Numbered from the stretch's first letter, positions 11,087 to 25,311 are shown. The stretch is 64,000 nt of DNA from Sanguinoderma infundibulare (GCA_032821775.1 JAVLRN010000016.1:496001-560000); one strand, 5' to 3'. Notes: a model not told the origin generated them from the letters alone. Program-made: numbers and translations.

Positions 11087-11233
11087 ATGGACGCATTTTT
11101 CACGATCTGCACTCCAATCACCATCGCGGTTGAGACCCCCATTCCCTCATCTTCTGACGACATCGACGAAACATTCGTCGACCAAGACCAATTCGGCTAC
11201 GTCGGCGTCCATTCCGGATGCGTAATAGCCTGA
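11087..11233 (+). CDS. Lipopeptide mating-pheromone precursor, 48 aa
   Basis: A short intronless frame begins MDAFFTICTP and ends ...FGYVGVHSGCVIA. The last four residues, C-V-I-A, form a CAAX box. In fungal mating pheromones the cysteine is farnesylated, the last three residues are removed, and the new C-terminus is methylated. The mature peptide is expected to be the final dozen or so residues, after an acidic segment (VDQDQ) that resembles the usual internal processing region. The downstream gene at 12,628 has the same MDxFF start and near-identical end. Size, start and CAAX ending fit agaricomycete B-mating-type pheromones, but no receptor gene is recognisable beside it. Confidence 0.85.
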   Translation: MDAFFTICTPITIAVETPIPSSSDDIDETFVDQDQFGYVGVHSGCVIA

Positions 11234-12500
11234 GGGACTCCCTCATCGACAATCGTGGACCCCCGCGCAGTATGTGTGTCCCCTCATATGCGGTCTTGGC
11301 TCCAGCTGAATATCGTCGTTCTAGTTGTTCTGCGCCTCACCGCGCCACTCCCATATACTATCCACACGCGCGTCGCTATCCCTTCGTCTTATCCATCCGG
11401 CCGCTCTTGCACCACATTGTTTCCCGGAAAGTCGTTTCGTATGACCTTATCTCTGTTCACGTCATGCTTTCGCACTTCCCTCTCAGGCTGAGCAGATTAC
11501 TTCTCCCCCCCCCTCGATCCTCACCACACACTGCTTATCTATCATGTTGTTATAGATTACTTGCGTCCCAGATTTGTCGCAGATGCCTCGTACCGAGATT
11601 TGCCTCTATTATTACTTCCCATTCTTCAATCTCGTAGTGGACTCGGATACCCAGTAGCACCTCAGGCTGTAGCAGTTAATCCACCAATTGTTAGGTCGGA
11701 CCATACTCGATGCGAAACTGGTTTTGTGAACCGGACTATACACAGCCTGGGCTTGCATGAAGGAGGTATTCATATAGGACACCTTTCAATTTTCAAGTCG
11801 ACAAGATTCGGGGCGCGGCGGCCGAGCGCCTTCGCCCGAAAAGTCAGGGCGGCGTTTGAGCTTCCGCGGCGGATTGATTCGGCGTCTCTCGTTTATCTTT
11901 CCAACCACCACCATTCGTTTCGAGCCCTTCGCCCCGAACTTCCTTCGGAGGCACGTAAAGCGCACGAAAATGAACGCAAGTTTGCCGGGAAGCGATCTGC
12001 CTTAACTCGGCCTGGAGATGGGTTTCAACCGCCCGCGCAGCACGGTTGATCCCCATGGGACGATCCCTTTCGCAAACTTTTCTGGAAAACAATACGGTGG
12101 GACTGATAAAGCTTGTTGGAAGGGTGGTACGATGCAAGTACGTGCGGCCTATAGACGACATAAATGATGATGAGGGCTAACGAAAACCATGCATGCGCTT
12201 AACCAGCACCAGTGTCACCCTCAATAGACGAATGCAAATCAAAGTGTCTTAAATCAAGGTGCTTAAGTTGACAGTACATCTAACAGGCTTGTTCTCATAC
12301 TGGATTCATCTTGTAAAGTAGTCCCTCACCTGAGTTTACACTCTCCCTCAGGAACCTCGCACAACGGCACAGGCTGCCATGAGGCTCGTATGCGCTGACG
12401 CACTGGCCTCCGGGAAGACCGCCGTGTCGTTATTGTCGACATGTCAGTTTGCAGTCGCATGTTCCTTCACCAATGTCGCCTGTCTTTCCCTGCGTCGGCG
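11234..12500. other. Spacer between the two pheromone genes
   Basis: No coding motif was recognised on either strand. Frames at 11,561-12,049 (+) and 11,844-12,161 (-) overlap in opposite directions, are basic and low in family-like features, and look accidental. Confidence 0.4.
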
Positions 12501-12506
12501 TATAAA
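12501..12506 (+). promoter_or_regulatory. TATA box of pheromone gene 2
   Basis: TATAAA followed by GGCC lies 122 nt before the start codon at 12,628. A TATTGTC word occurs further upstream near 12,430 and a similar one before pheromone gene 1 near 10,924. These resemble the ATTGT core bound by HMG-box mating regulators, but the match is too short to be conclusive. Confidence 0.45.
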
Positions 12507-12627
12507 GGCCTTCTGTGGCGCCGACGCAACCTCGTCCAGCAGCTTCGAGTTGAGCATCCTCTCGTCTCTGCGACTCATCCGCGATACAGTCATTCGCCTA
12601 CCGAACCCTCTCCGCACCATCATTATC

Positions 12628-12765
12628 ATGGACACTTTCTTCAACATCGCTATTGCTGTTCCCTCAGAGGAACCCACGTCCCCAACTATGGAGGTTGGCG
12701 AGGTCTTCGTCGACCAGGAGCGGTTCGGGTACATAGGCGTACACTCGGCGTGCATCATCGCATGA
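12628..12765 (+). CDS. Lipopeptide mating-pheromone precursor, 45 aa
   Basis: An intronless frame begins MDTFFNIAIAV and ends ...FGYIGVHSACIIA, with CAAX box C-I-I-A for farnesylation. The end differs from pheromone gene 1 in only three of the last thirteen residues, and VFVDQERFGYIG parallels TFVDQDQFGYVG, so the two genes are paralogues. A TATA box lies 122 nt upstream. The product would be processed to a secreted prenylated peptide recognised by a Ste3-like receptor on a compatible partner. Whether this locus controls mating type or is a non-mating pheromone-like cluster cannot be decided from the window. Confidence 0.87.
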   Translation: MDTFFNIAIAVPSEEPTSPTMEVGEVFVDQERFGYIGVHSACIIA

Positions 12766-13590
12766 CGTCGGGGAGATACCGGACCCTCCCTCTCTCACAC
12801 ATCTATCCGCATAGGTATGCGCTTCCCCGTCATCCCGTCTGCCCGTCGCTGAAGTTCCGGCGTTAGAGTCCAGACCAGACAATCTGCTCGACATAACCTC
12901 ACACTATTTCGTCACTCCTCAGAGTCCACACCCGTAATCTCCCTTCCCCCCCCAGGCAGTCAAGTCTTGTTACTATCTCAGGCACCCACATGCATGCAGT
13001 TTTTGCAGATTTCATCACACGGTCACGTTCCTGCACGGACTTCCACGCGTCATAGCCCCGGTGTTCCGTGTGGTGTATTTCCCCCCGTCCGAGTCCACCC
13101 TTCTTCGCCTTCAGTTACAACTCATACTGGTCGTCGCACTCGCGGGTACTTATAATGCATGGCTCATGCTGTCACGTAGTCCGTCCAGAATACATCAATG
13201 CTCAGCTCTTTTCCTGGCAATGCGATGGGGGGCCAGTAACACACCCGCAGCGAGATCCTTCAGACGGTACGCCGCCGGGGATCTACACACCAGAATCCAG
13301 TGCGGGAAAGCCAGGATAGTCAGGATACTGCTCGTGCCTCACGTACTCAGATCGCACCAAGTTCGCTCATGTCGCGGACGCGCTGCTGCACGATTTAGAT
13401 CATGACCGTCTTCAGAGTCCACGAACTACCCCTTCCAATATTAACCCCAACCCTTTTCACTTTCGGCATTCAGCCGTCGAGCAAGGCGGCAGCTTTGCGC
13501 GTTTTGGCGCGCACAGTCTAGACCTGCAGCTCGAGGCTGCGGATCTGCGCGTCGCGCAGCTCCGCCGTCAGCCGCGTGTTCTCCGAGCCT
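12766..13590. other. Intergenic, no gene recognised
   Basis: No exon with recognisable motif is visible. Frames at 13,061-13,405 are basic and carry no family signature. Confidence 0.4.
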
Positions 13591-13860
13591 GAGCTCTATC
13601 GCCGCCGTATCCCAGCTACCCCGTACGAACGCGACATCGGTTTCAATGGTCGCGCCCACCTCGGTGGCAGCCTCGATCTCGGCTGGAGCGGGCATCGCGC
13701 CCTGCGCGAGAACAGCCTCAAGGAAGAGTTTGACAAGAACTTTCGTTCGGAGGGACACGAGATGAAGATATAGCACGGTGCCGGTAAGCTCTACCTTTAC
13801 CACGGCATTAAGGCAAGAGACGGTCCTGGTGGAAGGCCACCAGGGTCCGCTGTGAACGGT
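13591..13860 (+). pseudogene. Decayed fragment of a flavin monooxygenase
   Basis: The translation runs YRRRIPATPYERDIGF, GRAHLGGSLDLGW, RALRENSLKEEFDKNF and then, after an in-frame stop at the codon following KI (13,771-13,773), HGAGKLYLYHGI. Each block matches the intact gene at 2,331-3,578 (RRGVPATLYERDSGF, ARAHLGGSLDLGW, RALRENGLQEEFDKN, DGAGKLYLHHGI). One residue is deleted in the LDLGWKSGQ region. The FAD-binding N-terminus and everything after about residue 100 are missing. It is an unexpressed-looking relic in opposite orientation to the intact copy, about 10 kb away. Confidence 0.8.
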
Positions 13861-14077
13861 AATGTCTTTTTGTATCTTTTACCTCGCTTCCTGAGTAATG
13901 CTGCCAACGCATCGAGTAGAATCAAGGAACAGAATTGGTTGAAAGATACACTACATTACATCAACTTGAAAACCGTGCACCAACTGCGCCAGATCTGAAG
14001 GTTCCCCTGTCTCGTCGAGAGTCAGACAAGAGGAACCATCCTCCCCTTGTGCTTCGCTTCGAGTGCTTAGTGTCCGG

Positions 14078-16436
14078 TCAGCTGGATTGTGTCGAGGAGG
14101 AGAAATGGTTGTTCTTGCGAGGGGCGAGCCCGACCATCTGGAAGAGGTCCTTGTCCTTCTTCAGGTCAGGCTTCGCCCAAATGGCTGCGTCGCTAGTATC
14201 TGTGAAGAAGGAGAGCAACTGTCCGTGATCCTGCAGGGTCCTGTCTTGCGGGACGCTGGTGTGCTTCGGCCTCCGTGCAGGGCGCCTGGCTAGAGCTTGT
14301 GCAAGGCGTTCGCCGGCTGGTGTCCCTGCGAACTTAGGGTCGTATTTAAGATCGTACTCGTTCTTGTTGATGGTGGAATAGTGCTCAGAGAAAATGGTGG
14401 CGAGATTCTCGAGCGCATATTCAAGGCTTATGTTCTGGGTTGGGTAGATGAACGGGATTCGCGAGTGCATGTCGAAGAACTTCTGGGGGCCTCCGAGATG
14501 GGCACCATCTTGAGGACGGATGGTATGTGAGTCGAAGTGAAGGGCGAAGCACGCCTCCAAACAGGGTGTCTCAGCCGTGTCATGGAATCGTAGGACGGAG
14601 TAGTGGTAGACATGGACGAATGACTCGATGTCGTCCGAGAGCTCGTAAGGCTTGGTGGGATAGCTTCCGAGGACTGCGGAGCGGAAGTGCCACGTCCCCT
14701 AACACCCCTGAATCAGTGGCAGACTAAGAGTGAAACGGATGCAGCGCACCTTGTGGTCGGGCTCGGTTGGGTCCATGCTGGTGAGCATCTCCTCTCTGTA
14801 CATGGAGATGTCCCAGTCATTGAGAACACCCCTGCGTTCCTCGGTCCCATCGGCCGACTTGAACTCGTATATCAGGATGTTGTTGAAGCTGACATCCCGA
14901 TGGAGGACGCCAGCCTTCTCCCACGCGTCCTTGTGGCCTGAAACCGGGCAATCAGTACGAGCATGGTGAAAGACTTGAAAAGGAATACGCACCCTGCAAG
15001 GCATCCCTCAGGATCGCCGAGAGCTCCCGGAAGTCTTCGAAGTCTGTGAGCGGCCGGCACACTTCCTCGAGCAGGATCCGATAGTGACAACCAGGATAGC
15101 ACTTGCGTCGCACGATGTCGTGAAGCCTGGTGAGCTGAGGCGACCCATCCGCATCGATCACGTCTCCGGCAGCGAGACAGGTCAAGACGTAGTCCCGCAC
15201 GCCGTTGTCACGTAGCCGTTCGTAGACCTCGTGCTCTGGACGAATTCGACCCTTGGCGTCCTTCCTCCGCCATGAGTCCTTGAGGAACCTGAGGCGCCAC
15301 GACGTCTTGCTACCCTCTTCAACCTTCTCGAACACGACGTATGCCCGCGTACACCGGCCGAACAACGAACCACTTGCGAACGTGGGGCGGCCAGCGAAGA
15401 CCTTCCTGTCCCCAACGGTGAGCTGGTACATAGGCCACCCGAACGACTTGACCTGCTGGCCCTCCCGCGCATTCGGGTCCCAGGATAACGCGTTGTACGC
15501 TTGTGTACGCAAGTATTCGGTGGGCGCGGTGGCAGCGTACTCTCGCATGGATTCTACGTCAGCATCAGTTGCGAGGCTCACGCTCTCGTCATACCCGAGC
15601 TCCTTGTCCGTCATGCGCGCGATCTTCCAGAAGAACATGTGCAAAGTCGGATGGTCGCGAGTACCGTAGCGGAATGGCTCGGAGACGATGGCCCCCGACC
15701 GGTCGACAAAGATGATGCGGGCCTGGTCACGGAATGCGTAGACGGCGAAGAGGTGGGTGCGGTGCTGGTGACCAAAGATCTGTGCGATGCGTTCCAGGAA
15801 CCGTTCCCGATAATCGGAGACGTCGTGTTCGGAATCGGAATCAGAGCTGTCGCCGTCGCAATCCTCGTCTTCGTCAGGGGGGTCGAATTCGAATGCGCAG
15901 CGGCGGTGGTTGGTTTCAGCCTGGAGAAAGACGACGGTCTCGCTCCACACTGGTCGGCCGATCCAGTCACGACGGACTTCAGAGCCAGCCTCCCCGTTTG
16001 TGTTTGTCGCAGCCACACATTCGGCGGGGTTGAAGAGGAGAATCTTCCGCGTGCGGTCGTCATTACGATATATAGCGACGTCGACGGACACGCTCCCCCT
16101 TGAGCTGTCGTCTTCCTCGCAGTCGTCACCTGAGCCATCGTCCTCATTCCCTCCCATCTGCGGGTGGGCAGAAACGTCTCGGAAAAGGATGCTGTCTCCC
16201 CCGTGCTCGGCCACGGACTGGCCGATCATGCACTGCCCGACGTCATGTAAATTTGGAGATGCTTGCATGGTCAATACACTCACGACTTTCCGCCCCAATT
16301 CTACGCCTTCAGCCACCGTTTTGATATCGGGATCATAGTGGAAAGCGTCGAGCTCTCGATCTGTAGGAATACCGCCCACGTTGAGGTATCGTTTGAGCAT
16401 AAATCGAAGCGATGCCTGGCGCATGTTCTCTGCCAT
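14078..16436 (-). CDS. FunK1-type fungal protein kinase, copy A
   Basis: Exons on the minus strand are 16436-16284, 16232-14993, 14937-14750 and 14698-14078. They sum to 2,202 nt, or 733 residues. The N-terminal part begins [14 protein letters not shown]; the C-terminal half carries the kinase core with [10 protein letters not shown] (catalytic loop) and DWDIS in place of DFG, followed by GTWHFRSA and [10 protein letters not shown]. This pattern is that of FunK1 kinases (PF17667), a fungal family expanded in basidiomycetes, of unknown substrates. The 51-nt intron 16,233-16,283 is a multiple of three, so a read-through form is possible. An in-frame methionine at 16,514 could extend the start, but the truncated sister copy diverges immediately before 16,436, supporting that start. 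An Asp/Ser-rich acidic stretch lies near residue 190. Confidence 0.85.
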
Positions 16437-17330
16437 TATGTCGCAGCGTGTAATATGATGGGCGGGGATGCTGTACTTGCTCTGTGGTGGTTGAACTTCA
16501 AGAGGCGTCAACACCAGGCGTCAAAGTATGTCTGCAAGCGCCGGTTGGGGTACTGCCGAGCGGCTTCTCCGACTCAGACGCATCCGCTTTCCGGGGCGGG
16601 CCGCTGTTTTTGTACCCATCCCGCCATGTCCAAAGCACTGGCCATCTTTCCTCTGTGCTTTGTTTTGTCTTGAGCATATCGTGCCAGATATACATTGCAA
16701 GTGCGATGGGACCACATCCGACTTTGCGACAACGGCGTGGGGCCATGCAGACTCGGTGGCCGGAAAGGCTCCTCCGATCCATGGCGATAATTTCCGCTTT
16801 GTGCGTTCTACCTCAAGTTCAACGACCAGTGTGTCCTCCCTCTTTGCGTGCTCTTCGGCATTGGTGAATGGCTAGCCTGCATCGGCGCAAGTAGGTATGC
16901 TGTCTACCTCCTATCGGATGTGAGTGACTGGCGTCGTTGATTATGAATTGGCAGGTGTTGCTTTGAGATTCCTCTCCAGTGAAATGATCCCCGGACGTTG
17001 TACGTTCTCCTCTTCATGTTCCATACTGAGCCGTTTCGAGTGGCAAGCTCTTGTTTACCCTACGACGCAACATGGAATCCCGATACCGACCGCCATAATG
17101 TATGTAAATTTCGATTTATTTGTGGTCCTGTCTCTCATGGGTTCAACGCCTTGTCGCAACCCTCAGGTAGACTCTCCACACATCTGTCATGCCTTAACGA
17201 CAACCTTCCATCATTTGGTACCACCGGCGGCCTTTCATCACTTCCCCGTCCACTTCTTGATCATGTCACCTTACATGTTCCATTTGCAGGCTGTAAGGAC
17301 ATGCCAGCGGCCGTTTGATCACCACCTCTC
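16437..17330. other. Intergenic, no confident gene
   Basis: Frames are short and interrupted. I saw no receptor, transposase or enzyme motif. The 3' part may belong to the relic that follows. Confidence 0.35.
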
Positions 17331-17800
17331 GCGGATTGGCGGAAGGAAGGGAGCCTGGTGGACCTGGACGGCGGACATTCTCGAGCTCAAGCACCTCATG
17401 ACGTACCGACTGGGTCCGGAGTCACAGGCCTGAGCCGAGCGTGCCGTCGCCAGAAACCCGACGCTGGCGTTTGCATACTACGCGATCACCATGCAGACGT
17501 GAGATGTGCTCTACGGCCTGCAGTCTACGAAGACGTGCGGCGCCGACTACTATGGTGCACCGTGGAGCACGCTGACGAGAGGGATATCGACCTGCTCGTT
17601 AAGTCTCAGCTTAATCCGAGCGCGGAGGTCAAGGCGCAGGTCATCGCGTTTTTGGAACCTGCGATGGAAGACCCGAGGACTTTCATCGAGCCCTCGGTGC
17701 CGGATGCGCCCCAAGTGGCGTACGCCATCGACTGGTACATCGTCGTGACGTACGCGTGCGAGGGCAGAAGGGAGAAAGCAGGGAAGGGTTGTGGGTAATC
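17331..17800 (+). pseudogene. Relic possibly of a MYND-finger-associated protein family
   Basis: Translations give TADILELKHLMTYRLG, then in other frames or after stops NPTLAFAYYAI, YGLQSTKTCG, AKVIAFLEPAMEDPRTFIE-like text and YAIDWYIVV. Blocks of this kind (LKxLMxYR, NPxxAFAYYAI, GLQxxKxxL, TFIExxPPD) resemble the C-terminal region of mushroom MYND zinc-finger proteins as I remember them. At least two in-frame stops interrupt the blocks and no zinc finger is visible, so this is decayed. A second relic with ADILELKYLM and YIINWYIVV lies at 59.8-60.0 kb. The family assignment is tentative. Confidence 0.35.
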
Positions 17801-18776
17801 AAATTGACAGAAAGAGCTTCAGAGTTCACGAGAACCTTCTGTCCAAACGGATAACGCCACCGTGGCCGCCCGCGGCGTTGTAAGTACTGCCACGCCAAGT
17901 TGGCCAATCTCCCGCCCCGCCTCCTTTGGCCTGTTCTCGCCCGCGTCGCATTTCTATCACTCCTCCGGGATCCCTTGTCCGCCGGCGAGAACTGCGCTTC
18001 AACATAGCTAAAATAGGCAGGAATACCTCTGTCTACCATGCGGGTTCAGAAACTCGAGGCTGAGAAGGTTATGAAAGATTGCCTTGACTGCCAAGAGACA
18101 AAGCGCTGCAGACCTGCTTCGAGACAATTATAAGTGATGTTCGACACGACAATGAGAGCCGCGTGGCGATCGATCAAGGGGTGTAATATGAGTACTTAAT
18201 GAGGTAAGTCTGCCCGTGTGGAGTATTCGTGTTTCTCTGAGTCCAGTGGAGCCGATGGTTGGCGTTGTGGGCAGGTCTGGTAAGGTGTCATTGCGTGAAT
18301 GCTGATTTCATGCAAGTTCTGTGACATGCGAGATATATGGATGGCTCCGTGTTCACCAGGAATAGTGTGCTCAAAGAGAGGGTTGTCATATGCTTTCCAG
18401 TGCTCTTCAAGTGTTCGAATGAATAATGCAGTCGAAAAAGGCAGGAACCGTGGACAATGTTGTTTTTACCGCCGGAGCGCCCAATCAACAGTTTCGACGC
18501 AGCAGCACAGCATCTTGAGCTTCAACCTCATCCGCCACCACCAGCCGCCACACATCCATCCTTGCAGCTTCCCACTGTCCTCTCAACTGTTATTGTCCCT
18601 TTCCGTGGTGCATATCTCGTTGTAAATCAATCCGGCCGCGCAAGCTGACTCGAATGACAAGTTTAGGAAAGCTTTCCGCAGCTTGGCTGGCACAAACGAT
18701 CTTCACCGGGCATATCTGTGATTCCATCGCGAATTCGACTGCTTCCCAAAAGGTCTATTGGACAATCACAGCAACG
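17801..18776. other. Intergenic before FunK1 copy C
   Basis: No exon was recognised. The last 200 bases include pyrimidine-rich sequence typical of fungal promoters. Confidence 0.4.
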
Positions 18777-18784
18777 TATAAAAG
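18777..18784 (+). promoter_or_regulatory. TATA box of FunK1 copy C
   Basis: TATAAAAG lies 47-54 nt before the start codon at 18,831, implying a very short 5' leader. Confidence 0.5.
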
Positions 18785-18830
18785 GCTGTCGCTCAACCCC
18801 TGTAAGCCCAACCATTTTCTTTCCACTCCG

Positions 18831-21800
18831 ATGTCGTCTAACGTACCCCCTTTGCATGCTGCTGCCAGTGGCTCGTCCGCCGCTCCCCCTGTCGACCCGC
18901 CCGACGCTGCGCCCAACCAGCTAAGCTCACACGTTAACGAGGCTTTCAAGTCCTCTCCACATAGAGGTGGTCTCTCCTCCACCAACCGAAACGCATACCA
19001 CGTCAAGACCGACAAAGAGCTTGGTCCGGGTCTCGTCGACGAAACCGGAATGGGCGGTCGATGGCATCAAATGGCACCCGCCGCGTTCCTCGACACGGTC
19101 CCGGGTCTGGGGCCAACTGAGGAGCAGCGAGAGCCATTCAACGCGCCCGACTTTACAGGTGTGAACAGTGAAAAAAAGCTCTCGCCTATCTTTGTACGTC
19201 TTCATCATCTTCGCGTCCTCCTTGTGGCTCACAGCTCTATAGGTAAAGACAGTCAAGTCTGTGCTGACCGCGGTCGCCAAAGACACGTTGCGCGTCTTAG
19301 ACACCTCTCTCCACAAGGCCACAGACGGCAACAACAAACCCCAAGATACGCTCAACGATGTCGGCCTCTATCTCAATACGCCTCAAGCATGCAAAGCCAC
19401 AGAGTTCATTCCCCAACCCAACAAACGCCACAGCCGTAAGTCCAAGGAGGAGAAGTCCGAGCGGGATGATGACGAGCGAGGCCGTCGATCTTGGCACTGG
19501 ATTGCTGTGCCCGTCGAGCTCAAGTGGAACGACGTGTCTGCGTTCTATGCCGGGAACTCAACGTCGTCGAAGGCCAGGCGCAAGAAGGGGAACAAGAAGG
19601 GAAGCAAGAAGGGGCGCAAGAAAGGGCGTCGGGGGGATGCGGGAGCAGCAACAGGCGATGATACAGGTGCGGGATCGCAGTCGAGCGTTGATGATCAAGG
19701 TAATCCCTCGGACCCTTTACCCCCAAGTTCCCAATCCCCCATCCCAGCTCCCCAGTCGGCGTCCGACACTCCTGCAGCGGAACCCTCGCTCCCTGACACG
19801 CTCCACGCACCGTCCGATCCTCTTTTCCATGCACAGTCTACCGAACCAATTGAAGGCATGCAGTTCATCCGTGACACAGCAGACGGAGAGATGGCCTTTG
19901 GTCAGTTTGCCGGGTACCAGCTGAACGTCTTCAAGTACCAACACCGTTGCTTCCTCTACGGGATCTACGTCCGAAAGACGGGTGCTCGGTTGATCTACTG
20001 CGATCGCGCCGGGGCTCGTATCTCAGAAGAGTTCGACTGGTCCACCAAGGACTCACCCCTCCACACGTTCGTATGGAAGCTCGCGCACTTGGACCTCGAA
20101 GGACTTGGCTACGATCCGACTGCGACGCTCGCCGAGGAGCCCGAGCTCGCTGAGCTCCGGACTGCGACAGACGACCAGCAGCTCCCGCCTCACATCCAGG
20201 AAGCAGTCGCGGAGGCTTTCGACGAACACTCCCCTGTTTACAACCTGCAAATCACGCTCCACGACCCACTTCCTGACGAGGCTTTCCCTGCCGAGCACCC
20301 TATTGTGACACCTCCCGGACAGCAGCTCCTGACCCCTTCCCACCCTACCACGCCGGAAGACGCGGCTGCGAGGGGCGAGCCCCAGAATTTCCTTGTCGCC
20401 CGACCCTCCTTCGACACGGACGCACTTGTCGGACGTTGTACGAAGGGCTTTGTAGCGTTCCACCGGGAGGGGAAACGCTTCTGCTTCTTGAAGGACTATT
20501 GGCGACCTCTCGTTCCCGGCCGCGCAAGGCCTGAGCATCTCGTCTATGAGCGGCTCCACGCAGTCGAGACCCCGTTCATCGCGACTCTGATCTGTGGCGG
20601 CGATGTCGGCGGTTCACGTAAGCAGGTCACCAAGGTCCAGGAGAACTTGCCTCTCAAGAACAGGCCGGTCCAGCGTATACACTACCGAATCGCCATACAG
20701 GAGATTGGTGTGCCCTTGCAGTCTTTCAGCGGATTCCGGGAGCTTGCGAATGTATTCGCGCAGGTTATTTCAGGTGTGTTATATGTGCGCATCGATGACA
20801 GGGAAACTGACGTTCCCGTAGGGCATAGCCACGCGATGACATATGCAGGAGTCCTTCACCGAGACATCAGTGTGGGGAATATCATGATCGACGCCGAGAG
20901 CAGGACTGGGTTTCTCATCGACTGGGACCTTGCACGACTCATCGCCCAGCTCGGGACGGGCCCAATTGAGCCGGAACGTACGGTACGCTTACAGTTGTGA
21001 GTGGACGAGAGTAGGAAGATGCTGACCCATGCATACAGGGCACTTGGCAGTTCCAATCTGCACTCTTTCTGCAGTGGCCTCGAAAGCCTTACCGTGCCTC
21101 CGACGACATCGAGTCGTTCATCCACGCCTTCCGATACATGGTTCTTCGGCATCATGTCACAGATGCCGACCTCTACGAGTTTGTTCCGACCTACTTCGAG
21201 GCTTGCAGCTCAATCCGTGCCATGTTCGCTGACGGGATTAGGAACGTCAAGAGAGGGGGCAAGCGGAAGCTCGAGGGCTTCAAATCATCTTCCTCGGCGT
21301 TCAACGTGATCGACAATCCAAAGCTGCAGGACCTCCTTAACGACATCGCTCGTGGTTGCCAGGAAACATATGTCCTCATCGACCAGGCTCAGATGGATCG
21401 TCTTTATGGTATCGTGAAACACAACCCAGAGGGTGCAAAACAGGTTCCCCGTCCTCCGCAGGCGCCCCGACCGTCTTTGTCTTGGCTTCGGCGCCCCAAC
21501 GCGCCGAGTCAATCACGACCTTCGTCTTCGGCACCCTCTTCGTCCACTACGTCTGCTGACCCGTGCGAACTGGTCGGCTTCCTGGCGAACTCAGATCAAG
21601 TGCAAGACGTTTTCGTCCAGTACCTCTTCAACACTGACACAGAAGAAGAATGGGGTATCGATAGCGTGTCCAAAGCCGAAGACCAGTTCAAGGAGCGCGA
21701 TGATGAAAGAGTCCGGATCGACTTGTTCCAGCGTATCCCAAACCGGCACATCAGCACACTCTCGAAGACTTTTACCGCCGACAGCGCGGGTTCCGGCGCC

Positions 21801-22127
21801 CTCTCCCGCTCCGAAGACGTCCCTCGGTCTTCCGACGCTCCTAGTGCCCACCAATCCCCATTTCCTTCGCGCGCGACCTCTCCTGCGCCATCCTCCCCCG
21901 CACCGTCGTCAGGAGAGTCTTCGCGTGAAGTATCGCCTTCTCCTGCCGACCGCCGTCCGCTCGATGGGCGCGCTGCCATGGGCGTCGGCATGTCTGCCCC
22001 AATCCTGGGGAAGAAGCGCGGACGGACGAGCGACGTCGCCGAGCTGCCTCCTGCGTTGAAAGATGCTGAGGGTCCCGAGTCCGCGCGCAAGGTGCTTCCG
22101 AACCCTCCGAAGAAGGCGCGGAGTTAG
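18831..22127 (+). CDS. FunK1-type fungal protein kinase, copy C (1,047 aa)
   Basis: Exons 18831-19193, 19243-20773, 20822-20982 and 21039-22127 sum to 3,144 nt. The kinase core shows LHRDISVGNIM for the catalytic loop, FLIDWDLARL in the DFG position, then GTWQFQSALF and YRASDDIESF, the FunK1 signature. The N-terminal third has a Lys-rich patch (repeated KKGxKKG near residue 235) and a Pro/Ser-rich linker. The C-terminal 200 residues are Ser/Pro-rich and end in a basic KKRGRT...PKKARS stretch that looks like a nuclear localisation signal. The 48-nt intron 20,774-20,821 is in frame, so retention would not break the protein. It is only distantly related to copies A, B and D. Confidence 0.85.
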
Positions 22128-23192
22128 GCGGGCCTCGCCTGGGTTTTAGTCTGGCGCTGTACCGCTGCGTTCGTGCTTCGCCCAGTGTCTGCATCCCTCG
22201 TCGCGCCGTACTGTTCGTTTCCCTTCCACCCGTCGATTCATCGCTCTAAATGTAGTTGGTTTGCCACACAATGGATCGTGCACTTCGAAGATGATGGGTC
22301 TTCTGCGGATCCTGGACCCAGGATTGGCAGTTGTGCCATAAAGTCGAAGGTTGCGTTTCCGCCTGTTCAAATGGCAAGTATGCGAACCATGAGAGTACGT
22401 ACGACACCAAAACGCGTTATAGCATGGAAATACTGTACAATGAAATCAAAACAGCGTAATCTGGAAGCAATCATGACCTCAGTTCTGCAAGCGATACCCA
22501 TGATGCGCGCTTTGAACCATTTCTGCTTGTTTAGCTCCAGAACGCATTCCATCCAAACTCTCCTGCTGCAGTCTGTCCAGGGTGGCGTACGCTGACGGCA
22601 ACCAGTGCGAGTTGTTCTGGAGGGACAGCGACTAGTTCAAGCCGCTGGAGTCTCCCTCGACGTGCGTCTCGCGTAGTGGCTGTGCTCGGCTGTCCATATT
22701 AGGCTCGACCGTCGGCATGTTCCCACACACCCTGAGCCTGCACCCTGCCACATTGAAGCCTCACTGCGCACACTGAATTTTTGGTCTGGTGCACTCGGCA
22801 GCTTCAAGTTCTGAACAACCAGGCCTTGTCAACTGCTCAGCAACACAGTAACGCAAGTAAACGCATTCAGTGGAACTTCGGGGCGAGGCTGTCTCCGACA
22901 TGCATCAATCATTCGTGTTCGGCACCCGTATCTGCGGCGAAGCCATCGCGGCAAATAGCTTGCGACTTGGCAACCAGTTTTGGACGTCGGGGAACCCTGG
23001 GAACCTGGAGTGCCGTAATGGATGTTCTCAGTCAAGCATGACAGCCGATCCGCGACCGCCAGGTCATCACGGTTCTCTGGTTACCTTGAGCGTTTTGCTC
23101 TCCCCGCCGCCACCTCAGTGAGTCACTCGTCTCCCTCCGAACACGCCTTGTATGACGGTTCTTCTACAGTGACTACTTTTCCATGTACAGCA
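22128..23192. other. Intergenic between FunK1 copy C and the FHA kinase
   Basis: No gene was recognised. Short frames on both strands lack splice-supported extension. Confidence 0.45.

Positions 23193-25311
<2,119 letters not shown>

Noticed and set aside
15501..16103. 200-codon plus-strand frame across FunK1 copy A (and its twin at 29,465-30,073)
   Set aside because: Both are antisense to strongly conserved FunK1 coding sequence and are conserved only because the kinase is.
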